From Lachnospiraceae bacterium (lineage in GTDB: Bacteria; Bacillota; Clostridia; Lachnospirales; Lachnospiraceae): a stretch of 64,000 nucleotides of DNA. Where the stretch lies: NCBI GenBank assembly GCA_022652545.1, contig JALCRM010000001.1, positions 1-64,000 of the forward strand, written 5' to 3'. The translations under genes and the position numbers were made by a program. This document shows, piece by piece, positions 25,943 through 34,552 of this stretch (the stretch's first letter is position 1; the number at the start of each line of letters is the position of its first letter). The notes under the pieces are model-generated. The model was given only the letters and a program-made list of their open reading frames with translations. It did not search any database and was not told where the DNA came from.

Positions 25943-28519
25943 ATGAAGATGACCTTGAACGGGAACTGGAAGGTGACCTGGGTACCGTATAGGGAAAACA
26001 TCGCTCATATGCTGGAGCCGGCATTCGTGCCGGAGGGGTGGCTTACGGCGCAGATCCCTGAGGATATTCATGCCACGCTCAGGCGTGCCGGTCTTGTGCG
26101 CGGGCATTTTTACGGAAAAGATCCCGCGGAAGACAGTTGGATCGAAGAGAAAGACTGGGTTTATTACAGAAGCTTCTGTCCGGATGAGGACGGACCGGAA
26201 AGCGGGCAGGAAAGAGGGCCGCTTATCATGGATTTCGAAGGACTGGATACATTTTCGGAGGTATATCTGAACGGGGAGTGTGTTGCCGGCGGAGACAACA
26301 TGTTCGTGCCGGTCACGGCGGACGTGTCCGGGAAGGTCCGATTCGGACAAAGAAACGTTCTTCTCGTGCGGATCCGGAGCGCGGTAAAGGAAACGGAGGG
26401 TACGGATTATTCCGCCCTCTTTTCGCATATGGCCTTTGACAGGATACCGGTGCGGAAGGCACAGATGAATTACGGCTGGGATTTCTGTGAGAGGTCGGTC
26501 ACAGCAGGGATCTGGAAAGAGGTCAGTCTGTATGACCGGCCTGCCTGCTGTATACAGGACTATTACCTGTATACGGCATCTCTGACGCAGGAAGAAGCAG
26601 TTCTTTATCTGCAAGCTACCGCTGCTTTCCGGGACAGAGAAGGGCCCGGACAGGAGAACGAGGAGGCAAAATATTCTTTCACGGCGGAACTTGGCGGTGA
26701 GGGCGGGTGTAAAGCGCGCGCAGAAGGCAGCCTTGAGACATTCCGCAATGGCATCCGGCTGCCGGTCTCTTCACCGGAACTGTGGTGGCCGCGTCCTTAC
26801 GGCAAGCCATATCTGTATGATTTCACACTGACCCTGTACCGCGGGGACAGGCCGGAAGACTGCAGAAAGCAGAAATTCGGGATACGCACAGTGCGTCTTC
26901 TGCAGGAAAGGACGGCGGAAGGACGTTCGTTCAGGTTCATTGTGAACGGCAGGCAGCTTTTTATCCGGGGGAGCAACTGGGTACCGCTTGACGTGGTCTA
27001 CACGGATATTCCGGATGACCGGTATGACGCGATGATACGTTATGCGGTCCAGGGCAGGCTCAGCATGCTCCGCATATGGGGCGGCGGCATTTACGAAAAT
27101 GAACGGCTTTTCCGTCTGTGCGATGAGAACGGGATCATGATCTGGAACGACTTCATGTTTGCCTGCGGGATCTATCCGCAGGATGAATGTTTTCTCAGAA
27201 ATGTTGCCGGAGAGGCGTCATGGGCGATCAGAAAATATCGGAACTTCACCTGCCTTGTTCTGTGGGCGGGCAGCAACGAAGACGACCAGGCTTACCAGTG
27301 GGGCGGACGGGCGGCAGAATTTCCGAAGGACAGGATCGGACGCGGGGTTCTTGCGGATGCGTGCAGAGAACTGGACCCTGACCGGCCTTATCTGCCTTCT
27401 ACGCCTTACAGTCCTGATTATGGATGTTTTGGCGGGGAAGATCCGAACGCGGAACAGCAGGGGGACATGCACATCTACATTTTCTCCGGCGACCCGAAGG
27501 ACGCGGACGACCCGGTCCGGGATCATCGGTATTATCGCAATATCCTCCGGTACAGGCCGCGCTTCGTTTCCGAATTCGGGTTTATCAGCCTGCCGGAGAT
27601 CGACAGTTACAGACAGTATAACTTTCTGAAAAAACCGCTGGCAAACAGGGAACTGATCCGGCGCTGTGTCCCGTTTTTTGACGAGATCGCGGGAGATGAC
27701 CGCAAGGCCGTGTACTATACGCAGCTGTACAACGCACTGGCCCTGAAGTACTGGATCGAGTATTTCAGGAGTCTGAAGGGAATCTGCGGAGGCACGCTCT
27801 ACTGGAAATTCGACGATCCGCTGGCGGATACGGAACATAAGGAAGGGCTCTTCCCCACGATGATGTCCGTCATCGACATGTACGGAAGACCGAAGATGAC
27901 TTTTTATTACACGATGCGTGCCTATGCCGATGTACTTGTCACCGCGCGGGAAACGCAGGAGGGATGGGATATTTACGGCATCAGTGAACTGACTGCCGAC
28001 AGGGAAGGAACGCTGGAGATCACGCGGTTCGATCTCGGCGGACAAGCGCTGTACCGCAGGAAGAAAGCGGTAGTGATCGGGGCGGACCGTTCCACGCTGC
28101 TCTGCAGGATGAACCGATCCGAGCTGCAGGAGGCGGATCCTCTCGGTCAGTATCTTCGGCTCAGGTTTCTTGACAAAGACCATGTGTGTATCGCGGAAAA
28201 CCGCTGCTATTTTGCGGACATCAGGGATCTGCAGGCACTGAAGCTGCGGCCTGCACGGATCGAGGTCTGTGCGCACAGAAGCGGACAGGAACTTATTGTC
28301 AGTCTGCTCTGTGATCGCTTTGCACCGGACGTGCGGCTTTTCATACCGGATACGGAAGCAGTGTATGAAGATAATTACTTTGCACTGGATGCGGGGGAAA
28401 CGAAGACGGTTCGTGTCGGCATACGGGAGAGCGGTGATCTGCGGGACAGGGTACTGTGCGTGGAAGCCGTAAATGCGGAACCGGCAGTTGTGCCATTTGG
28501 CAATATGCAGGAAACATAA
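25943..28519 (+). CDS. GH2 family beta-mannosidase-like enzyme
   Basis: 858 residues, no signal peptide. Typical GH2 order: N-terminal jelly-roll (LNGNWKV ... LDTFSEVYLNGECV), two Ig-like domains, TIM barrel (FRFIVNGRQLFIRGSNWVPLDV, MLRIWGGGIYE), C-terminal beta domains. Candidate acid/base is E446 in LWAGSNED and nucleophile E544 in RFVSEFGF; the SNE and SEFG context with RIWGGG(I/V)YE is typical of the beta-mannosidase branch rather than LacZ. It would release mannose from short beta-1,4-mannosides or from protein-derived mannosyl chitobiose in the cytosol. Directly follows the regulator gene. Confidence 0.88.
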   Translation: MKMTLNGNWKVTWVPYRENIAHMLEPAFVPEGWLTAQIPEDIHATLRRAGLVRGHFYGKDPAEDSWIEEKDWVYYRSFCPDEDGPESGQERGPLIMDFEGLDTFSEVYLNGECVAGGDNMFVPVTADVSGKVRFGQRNVLLVRIRSAVKETEGTDYSALFSHMAFDRIPVRKAQMNYGWDFCERSVTAGIWKEVSLYDRPACCIQDYYLYTASLTQEEAVLYLQATAAFRDREGPGQENEEAKYSFTAELGGEGGCKARAEGSLETFRNGIRLPVSSPELWWPRPYGKPYLYDFTLTLYRGDRPEDCRKQKFGIRTVRLLQERTAEGRSFRFIVNGRQLFIRGSNWVPLDVVYTDIPDDRYDAMIRYAVQGRLSMLRIWGGGIYENERLFRLCDENGIMIWNDFMFACGIYPQDECFLRNVAGEASWAIRKYRNFTCLVLWAGSNEDDQAYQWGGRAAEFPKDRIGRGVLADACRELDPDRPYLPSTPYSPDYGCFGGEDPNAEQQGDMHIYIFSGDPKDADDPVRDHRYYRNILRYRPRFVSEFGFISLPEIDSYRQYNFLKKPLANRELIRRCVPFFDEIAGDDRKAVYYTQLYNALALKYWIEYFRSLKGICGGTLYWKFDDPLADTEHKEGLFPTMMSVIDMYGRPKMTFYYTMRAYADVLVTARETQEGWDIYGISELTADREGTLEITRFDLGGQALYRRKKAVVIGADRSTLLCRMNRSELQEADPLGQYLRLRFLDKDHVCIAENRCYFADIRDLQALKLRPARIEVCAHRSGQELIVSLLCDRFAPDVRLFIPDTEAVYEDNYFALDAGETKTVRVGIRESGDLRDRVLCVEAVNAEPAVVPFGNMQET

Positions 28520-28546
28520 CAGGTAAGATCTTAGAGGAGGCGCAGA

Positions 28547-30142
28547 TTGAGCGATTTTGTTTTCAGAAACGGGAAAGGGGAGGCTGTTTTTCCGGTCGGA
28601 CTGCAGGCCCATAATTCATCCACAGGGGAAGCTCTTCTCGGAAGAGCCATTGAGGCAGTGCGCGCCGTGGGAGGCAACTGCCTGGAAGCGCCTGTCTACT
28701 GGTATCTGATGGAACCGGAGATGGACAGATACGACTTTTCACATGTGAAGGACCTGATCTGCAGGGCTAGGGAGGCCGGGCTGTATCTGATCATCCTCTG
28801 GTTCGGGACCAGCAAGAACGGTCATCCCAATTACGTGCCGGAGTATATAAAACTGCACCCGGAGACATATCGTCCGGCGTACGGGTGCGACGGGGCACCG
28901 CTCGAGGCGCTTTCCGTACACTGCGGGCAGACACTGGAAAGAGACCGGAAGGCGTTCTGCAGACTGATGGCATTCCTGCGGGATTTTGATTCGGAGGAAC
29001 GCACGGTGCTCGCCGTGCAGGTGGAAAATGAGATGGGGTACGGCGGCACGGACCGCGACTATGGGGAGGCTGGAGAAAAGGCCTATCTTGCGCCGGTCCC
29101 GGAAGCGCTGGATGGCATTGCGACAGAGGGGAGCGGGTTGGAAGAGCAGGAGACACGCGAAGGGCTCTCCCCCTGGAAAAGAAGGTTCGGCAGGTATGCC
29201 GGGGAAGCGTTTTCCGCCTGGTATACGGCCCGCTATATCGAAGCCATTGCGGAGGCCGGAAAGCAGGTCTTCGAACTCCCGATGACGGTGAATGTCATGG
29301 TGGGCGAGAACGGGTTCCGGGAAGCCGGGCTCTGCTACAATGCCGGCGCGCCGGTCAGCCGTATGCTGGACATCTGGAAGAAGGCAGCGCCGGCGATCGA
29401 TGTGATCGGACCGGATATTTACAGGGAGAACCGCAGTGTTTACGAGGAAATCTGCCATTCCTACGACAGGGAGGACAATTCCCTTTTTGTGCCGGAATCG
29501 CCCGTGCAAGGAGAAGCCAATGCCCTGAACCTTATCCTTGCCGCCGCTTCCGGCGCCATCGGCCTGTTCTGCTTCGGGGCGGAGCAGCTGCTCGACGGGG
29601 AAGGAAATGTCAGCGGGGACAGCAGGGAGATCGCCGTTACCCTGAAGACGGTGGCGGCCATGGCGCCTCTGCTGTTAAAATATCGGAAAACCGGGAAGAT
29701 CCATGCATTTGCCGAAGAAGAATTTGAACCGGATCGTTACGTCCGCATACCGCCCTGGCACGTCGTCGCGCACTTTTCCCGATATCTGCGCATGAATTAC
29801 GGCTATTCGCCCGCAATGGAAGACGGCACTCTGCAGACCGGGCAGATCAGGGGCAGGGCGATCCTGGTGCAGACGGGAGACGACGAGTTCTATTTTGGCG
29901 GCACGGGTGTTGCCCTGGATTTCGTAAGGATCCCGGAAGCCGGCGATGAGCGCGGCTATGCGCACATGAACTCCCGCGCCTGTTCACAGCTCAACTTCCT
30001 GTCCGTGGAGGAAGGGCATTTCGAAGATGGCGCCTGGGTGTGCGACTTCAGAAGAAACGGGGACGAAACAAATTTTTCCCAGTATGTCCTGAACGGGCAG
30101 GTGATCCGCATCCGCCTCAATCCGGCAGCCGGGCGGCCCTGA
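28547..30142 (+). CDS. GH35-like beta-galactosidase family protein (DUF5597 type)
   Basis: 531 residues starting at a TTG six bases after GAGGAGG. Clan GH-A barrel: GNCLEAPVYWYLMEPEMDRYDFSHV, then acid/base E162 in VQVENEMG and nucleophile E317 in FVPESP, followed by a C-terminal beta domain as in DUF5597 proteins. Known relatives cleave terminal beta-galactosyl or related residues, so removal of side-chain sugars from imported oligosaccharides is plausible. No signal peptide. It lies between the mannosidase and GH5 genes with short gaps, consistent with one operon. Confidence 0.75.
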   Translation: MSDFVFRNGKGEAVFPVGLQAHNSSTGEALLGRAIEAVRAVGGNCLEAPVYWYLMEPEMDRYDFSHVKDLICRAREAGLYLIILWFGTSKNGHPNYVPEYIKLHPETYRPAYGCDGAPLEALSVHCGQTLERDRKAFCRLMAFLRDFDSEERTVLAVQVENEMGYGGTDRDYGEAGEKAYLAPVPEALDGIATEGSGLEEQETREGLSPWKRRFGRYAGEAFSAWYTARYIEAIAEAGKQVFELPMTVNVMVGENGFREAGLCYNAGAPVSRMLDIWKKAAPAIDVIGPDIYRENRSVYEEICHSYDREDNSLFVPESPVQGEANALNLILAAASGAIGLFCFGAEQLLDGEGNVSGDSREIAVTLKTVAAMAPLLLKYRKTGKIHAFAEEEFEPDRYVRIPPWHVVAHFSRYLRMNYGYSPAMEDGTLQTGQIRGRAILVQTGDDEFYFGGTGVALDFVRIPEAGDERGYAHMNSRACSQLNFLSVEEGHFEDGAWVCDFRRNGDETNFSQYVLNGQVIRIRLNPAAGRP

Positions 30143-30157
30143 CACGAGGTGACGGAG

Positions 30158-31570
30158 ATGGAAAACGGAAAGCGGTTTGTCAGCGTCAGCGGTACGGATT
30201 TTGTAAAAGACGGGCACAGGATGCTGTTCAACGGGATCGGCATCGGCTCGTGGCTGAATATGGAACATTACATGCTGGGGATCCCCGGGACGGATGCGCA
30301 GATCAGACGCACATTCGCATCGGTTTTCGGAAGCGACTTTGCGGAGAAATTTTTCGACAGATTCGTGTACGACTTCATCACGGAAGAGGATTTCAGCTTC
30401 CTTCGCCGGCACAGTATAAATCTGGTCCGCGTGCCCTTTGACTACCGGCTTTTTATCGACGATGAGGATACGCAGCATGAAAACCCGAAAGGCTTCGCTT
30501 ATTTTGACTATCTGATGGGGCTTGCACGCAAATACGGGATCTACGTGCTGCTCGACCTGCACTCGGCGCCGGGCGGCCAGAACCCGGACTGGCACAGCGA
30601 CAACGGAACAGGGTACACCGAATTCTGGGAGTACGATGTTTTCCGCAGGCAGGTCGCGGCTCTGTGGCGCCGGATCGCGGAGCGCTACGGACAGGAGGAA
30701 TATCTGCTCGGCTACGATGTCCTCAATGAGCCGTTCATCATACCCCAGCTGCTTGAGGAAAAGGAAGACGCGGAGGATATGGCATCCGGCCTGACGGTGC
30801 CGGATGCGGGAAAACTTCTTGCTAAGTTTTACGGAGAGGTCATTGAGGCCATACGCTCGGCGGATCCGGAGCACATCATCTTCCTCGAAGGAGATCACTT
30901 TGCCTCGGATTTTGACGCGCTGCGCGGGATAACCGACGGGCAGACCGCGATGGAATTTCATTTTTATCCTACGGTCTGGTACGAAAATCTCTATGACGAA
31001 GACATCGGTACCGGGTACCGGCAGCAGAAATTCGAGGAAGTGATGCAGAAGCTGATCGCGAACGCTTCGCGGTGCGGCAGGCCCATCCTCTGTGGCGAGG
31101 CCGGCTACGAGATCGTGACGAAGGGCTTTGACAGGACGTTCCCTCTGATCAGGGACACCATCAGCCTGTTTACAAAGTACGGGCTGTCCTTTACCCTGTG
31201 GTCCTACAAGGATGCGGATTTCATGGGCATGGTCAGGCCAAAACAGGATTCTCCCTGGATGCGGCTCTGCAGGGAGGTGAATGCTTCCTGGGACCATCAC
31301 GCGGAGTCGGACAGGGCGCAGGCAGCGGTCGCGCGGCTCTGCGACGAGTTCTTTCCGCAGGCGACCAGGGCGGATCGCTATGTTTTGACGTTCCGGGAGA
31401 GGGCGCTGCTGTACCAGCTCGAGGAAAAATACATCCTGCAGCCGATCCTTACATCCTACGGCAGGGAGAGGATCATGGAGCTGCCCGCGTCGTTCCGGTT
31501 TTCGGAATGCGAGTACTATGAGCGCTTTGCCGATCTTTTCACGGCAGCAGGCGGGAGGATCGGAGGCTGA
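30158..31570 (+). CDS. GH5 family glycoside hydrolase (cytosolic), second copy
   Basis: 470 residues from ATG 30158, five bases after GAGGTGA. Acid/base E191 in DVLNEPF and nucleophile E314 in LCGEAGYE; DLHSAPGGQNPDWHSDN matches the paralogue at 4808. An insert after the NEP motif (about residues 192-220) lengthens one barrel loop. No signal peptide. Likely an exo- or oligosaccharide-acting beta-glycosidase on imported glycans; the exact bond is not shown by sequence. Confidence 0.85.
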   Translation: MENGKRFVSVSGTDFVKDGHRMLFNGIGIGSWLNMEHYMLGIPGTDAQIRRTFASVFGSDFAEKFFDRFVYDFITEEDFSFLRRHSINLVRVPFDYRLFIDDEDTQHENPKGFAYFDYLMGLARKYGIYVLLDLHSAPGGQNPDWHSDNGTGYTEFWEYDVFRRQVAALWRRIAERYGQEEYLLGYDVLNEPFIIPQLLEEKEDAEDMASGLTVPDAGKLLAKFYGEVIEAIRSADPEHIIFLEGDHFASDFDALRGITDGQTAMEFHFYPTVWYENLYDEDIGTGYRQQKFEEVMQKLIANASRCGRPILCGEAGYEIVTKGFDRTFPLIRDTISLFTKYGLSFTLWSYKDADFMGMVRPKQDSPWMRLCREVNASWDHHAESDRAQAAVARLCDEFFPQATRADRYVLTFRERALLYQLEEKYILQPILTSYGRERIMELPASFRFSECEYYERFADLFTAAGGRIGG

Positions 31571-31726
31571 GCGCGCTGGGTGCATGCTTCGATTCCAGGC
31601 TGAGCGAAGGCTGGGTGCATGCTAGGCGCGGCGTTGGCCGATTCGTGGCCGGAAAAGCTCCACCGCGGACAAATCAGGCTTTATTTGGGAATACCTTTGC
31701 CGCGGACAAATCAGTCTTTACCTGGC
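31564..31726. repeat. Two sets of short tandem repeats downstream of GH5
   Basis: Set 1: units at 31564-31588 and 31597-31623 share AGGCTGAGCG and GCTGGGTGCATGCT; the first unit covers the GH5 stop codon. Set 2: units at 31663-31689 and 31700-31726, 37 bases apart, share CCGCGGACAAATCAG followed by CTTTA. The region from 31571 to 31885 holds no gene; besides these repeats it has a candidate promoter and a hairpin. Confidence 0.75.
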
Positions 31727-31769
31727 AATTAAAGAGAAGACGCGGTCGTGTCCGCAAAACAAAAACACC

Positions 31770-31798
31770 TTGCTAAATCCGCGGAATCATGGTATTTT
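31770..31798 (+). promoter_or_regulatory. Candidate sigma-A promoter for the rimP-nusA-infB operon
   Basis: TTGCTA, 17-base spacer, TATTTT. It lies about 90 bases before rimP, the first gene of the operon, and no better promoter was seen in the gap. Confidence 0.55.
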
Positions 31799-31821
31799 AT
31801 GAATGTTAATTAGTTTTGCAG

Positions 31822-31850
31822 AAAAGTGGACTTCAGAAAGTCCACTTTTT
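31822..31850 (+). terminator. Terminator-like hairpin in the rimP leader
   Basis: Arms AAAAGTGGACTT and AAGTCCACTTTT with a four-base loop and a T-run. It may end the GH5 message, but it also lies downstream of the candidate promoter, where it could attenuate rimP transcription. Confidence 0.8.
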
Positions 31851-31885
31851 CTATGTCCGGGCACGGATAACAAAAGGAAGGCTTG

Positions 31886-32512
31886 ATGAAGCAGAAAAAG
31901 GCGAAAACTTCCGGGAATGCCGGAACTTCCGATGCAGGAACCGGGGGCGCTGCGAAGACACCGCGGCAGACAAAGCCCGGTAACGGCGGAAAAGCCCGCG
32001 CTTATGCGGAAGCCGTGGAGAAGATCCTCGCCCCGATCGCGGAAAGCAGCGGGGTGCGCGTCTACGACGTGGAATACGTGAAGGAAGGCGGAGAATTCTT
32101 CCTGCGCGCGTACATAGACAGGGACGGCGGCGTCACCATTGGGGACTGCGAGAATGTGAGCCGCGCGCTGTCGGATGCGCTGGATACGGCCGATCCCATT
32201 CCGGATGCCTACACGCTGGAGGTTTCGAGCCCGGGACTCGGGCGGACGCTCACCAAAGACAGGCACCTTGCAAACAGCATCGGGCAGAAAGTCGAAGTGA
32301 AGCTGTACAGGCCGCCGGAAGGCTCGAAGGTAAAGGAATATGAAGGTACGCTGACCGCGTTCGACAAGGATACGGTCACCATTGAGCCGGAAGCCGCAAA
32401 GACAGGGACCCGCGCAAAGGGCCGGAAGACGGCAGGACAGACAGCCGCCGCGCAGCAGATCGTTTTTAACAGGAAGGATATCGCGGCCATCCGGCTGGCA
32501 ATCGATTTTTGA
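31886..32512 (+). CDS. rimP: Ribosome maturation factor RimP
   Basis: 208 residues, about 50 more than usual because of a Lys/Gly/Thr-rich N-terminal tail (about 1-35). Conserved segments are GVRVYDVEYVKEGGEFFLRAYIDRDGGVTI, DCENVSRALSDALD and YTLEVSSPGLGRTL. RimP assists 30S subunit assembly. ATG 31886 is preferred to the TTG just before it because of spacing from AAGGAAGG. It is the first gene of the operon, as in many Firmicutes. Confidence 0.95.
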   Translation: MKQKKAKTSGNAGTSDAGTGGAAKTPRQTKPGNGGKARAYAEAVEKILAPIAESSGVRVYDVEYVKEGGEFFLRAYIDRDGGVTIGDCENVSRALSDALDTADPIPDAYTLEVSSPGLGRTLTKDRHLANSIGQKVEVKLYRPPEGSKVKEYEGTLTAFDKDTVTIEPEAAKTGTRAKGRKTAGQTAAAQQIVFNRKDIAAIRLAIDF

Positions 32513-32526
32513 AAACGGAGGACAAA

Positions 32527-33885
32527 ATGAGCAGCGAATTAAAAGATGCAATGGACGCATTGGAAAAAGAGAAGAACATCAGCAGGGACGTTCTCCTCGG
32601 GGCGATCGAAAATGCCCTGATGTCAGCCTGCAGGAATCAGTTCGGCAAAACTGATAACATCCGCATCGAGATGAATCCGGATGACTGCAGCTACAAGATC
32701 TTTGCGGACAAAACAGTTGTCGGGACCCAGGATGAAGTGATACAGCCCAACGAGCAGATCGCCCTGGAGGACGCGACGGCGATCGACCCGACTGCGGAAG
32801 TCGGCAGTACCGTTGCAGTGCCGGTGAACAGTAATTCGCTCGGCAGGATCGCAACGACCAACGCGAGGAACGTGATCACACAGAAGATCCGCGAAGAAGA
32901 GAGGATCTCTGTTTACAAATATTATTCGGCGATGCAGAAGGATGTCGTGACCGGCGTCGTGCAGCGCAGGATCGGCAGCAATTACAGCATCAACCTGGGC
33001 CGCGCGGACGGTTTCCTGCCTGAAAAAGAGCAGGTGCCGGGCGAGCATCTGCGCCAGAACGACCGTATCAAGGTCTATATCGTAGAAGTACACAACAACA
33101 CCAAGGATTCCAAAGTGCCGGGAACGCCGAGGATACTGGTCTCGCGTACGCATCCGGAACTTGTGAAGAGGCTTTTTGAGCAGGAGGTCGCCGAGATTCG
33201 CGACGGCACGGTCGAGATCCGTTCCATCGCCCGCGAAGCGGGAAGCCGCACCAAGATCGCCGTCTGGTCCAACAACCCCAACGTCGACCCGGTCGGCGCC
33301 TGCGTAGGCGTCAACGGTTCCCGTGTCAGCAACATAGTGGATGAACTGCACGGTGAGAAGATCGATATCGTGAACTGGGATGACAACCCGGGCAACCTGA
33401 TCCAGAATGCGCTGTCTCCCGCCAAGATCGTGGCTGTTTTCGCCGATCCCGAGGCGCGTACCGCCAAGGTGGTCGTACCGGATTATCAGCTTTCACTTGC
33501 GATCGGCCGCGAAGGACAGAACGCCCGTCTTGCGGCTAAGCTCACCAATTACAAGATCGACATCAAGAGCGAGACGCAGGCCAAGGATGCGCCCGGCTTC
33601 CGCTATGAAGACTACCAGGAAGACGGCGAAGGCTACGAAGGCGACGAGGACGAGGAGATCGAGTACGTCGACGAGAACGGAAATCCGGTCGACAAAGACG
33701 GCAATCCGCTTCCTGCGGAGGATGGCAGTGAAGAGAGTGCCGCGGAGACCGGGGATGCCGCCGCTGAAGAGATTCCTTCCAAAGAAGGAGAGGCCGCTGC
33801 TGAAGAGGCTCCCGCAGAAGGCGGGGATGCCGCGGATGAAAAGGCTTCCGACGGGCAGGAAACGCCTGCGGACGCCGGCAACTGA
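32527..33885 (+). CDS. nusA: Transcription elongation/termination factor NusA
   Basis: 452 residues. N-terminal polymerase-binding domain, S1 domain (GVVQRRIGSNYSINLG), and two KH domains (GVNGSRVSNIVDELHGEKIDIV, AIGREGQNARLAAKLTNYKIDI). Firmicute NusA usually stops soon after KH2 near residue 365; here an acidic Glu/Asp/Ala/Gly-rich tail of roughly 85-90 residues follows. The start is set by CGGAGG before ATG 32527. It modulates pausing, termination and antitermination. Confidence 0.97.
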   Translation: MSSELKDAMDALEKEKNISRDVLLGAIENALMSACRNQFGKTDNIRIEMNPDDCSYKIFADKTVVGTQDEVIQPNEQIALEDATAIDPTAEVGSTVAVPVNSNSLGRIATTNARNVITQKIREEERISVYKYYSAMQKDVVTGVVQRRIGSNYSINLGRADGFLPEKEQVPGEHLRQNDRIKVYIVEVHNNTKDSKVPGTPRILVSRTHPELVKRLFEQEVAEIRDGTVEIRSIAREAGSRTKIAVWSNNPNVDPVGACVGVNGSRVSNIVDELHGEKIDIVNWDDNPGNLIQNALSPAKIVAVFADPEARTAKVVVPDYQLSLAIGREGQNARLAAKLTNYKIDIKSETQAKDAPGFRYEDYQEDGEGYEGDEDEEIEYVDENGNPVDKDGNPLPAEDGSEESAAETGDAAAEEIPSKEGEAAAEEAPAEGGDAADEKASDGQETPADAGN

Positions 33886-33912
33886 TCGGATCGATCGGGG
33901 GAGAGACTGGAT

Positions 33913-34218
33913 TTGGCTGAAAAAAAAGTGCCGTTGCGCACCTGTATCGGGTGCGGACAGTGCAGGACAAAGAAAGAACTTGTGCGGATCGTACGCAGGC
34001 CGGACGGCAGCGTGGTACTTGACCGGACAGGCAGGGAAGCCGGGCGGGGCGCATATTTATGTGATGACCCGGCCTGCTTTGAAAAGGCTGTCAGGAAGAA
34101 GTCGCTGAGCCGTGCGCTGGGCGTACCCATACCCGAAGAACTCCTGAATGAGCTGAGAAGCTCCGGAGCCGGGAACGAAGCGAAGGCGGATCCCGGAGGG
34201 GGCTGCCATGCAGGATAG
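33913..34218 (+). CDS. rnpM: YlxR family RNA-binding protein (RnpM)
   Basis: 101 residues from a TTG start. The YlxR fold is clear: RTCIGCGQCRTKKELVRIVR, DRTGREAGRGAYLC and KKSLSRAL. The family lies between nusA and infB in most Firmicutes and has been linked to RNase P modulation. A Gly-rich C-terminal tail is additional. It overlaps the next gene by 11 bases. Confidence 0.93.
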   Translation: MAEKKVPLRTCIGCGQCRTKKELVRIVRRPDGSVVLDRTGREAGRGAYLCDDPACFEKAVRKKSLSRALGVPIPEELLNELRSSGAGNEAKADPGGGCHAG

Positions 34219-34552
34219 AGTGCTTTCCATGCTGGGGCTCGCCGAAAAGGCCGGAAAGATAGTGAGCGGAGGCTTTTCTACGGAAGAGGCCGTGCGGAAA
34301 CGGCAGGCAAAGCTCGTCATCCTGGCCGGCGATGCCCAGAAAAACACAGTCAAAAGTTTTGAAGATAAATGTAAATACAGCAGGATCCCGCTGCGGTACT
34401 ACAGCACGAAGGAGATCCTGGGACACGCGGTCGGCAGGGAAGACCGTTCGTGTATGGCGGTGACCGACAACGGTTTTGCCGCAGTGATCATGAAGCTGCT
34501 GGATAGCGGAAACGAAGAGAGAGGCTGCAATGTCGAAAATCAGAATCAGTGA
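34208..34552 (+). CDS. L7Ae-type ribosomal protein YlxQ
   Basis: 114 residues of the L7Ae/L30e kink-turn-binding family: LGLAEKAGKIVSGGFSTEEAV, KLVILAGDAQKNTVKSFED and a C-terminal helix. The family member in this operon position is called YlxQ; it binds structured RNA. It overlaps ylxR and infB. Confidence 0.9.
   Translation: MQDRVLSMLGLAEKAGKIVSGGFSTEEAVRKRQAKLVILAGDAQKNTVKSFEDKCKYSRIPLRYYSTKEILGHAVGREDRSCMAVTDNGFAAVIMKLLDSGNEERGCNVENQNQ

Noticed and set aside
31663-31726. Mini CRISPR or integron site
   Set aside because: Only two units, with an A/T-rich 10-base gap and no associated genes.
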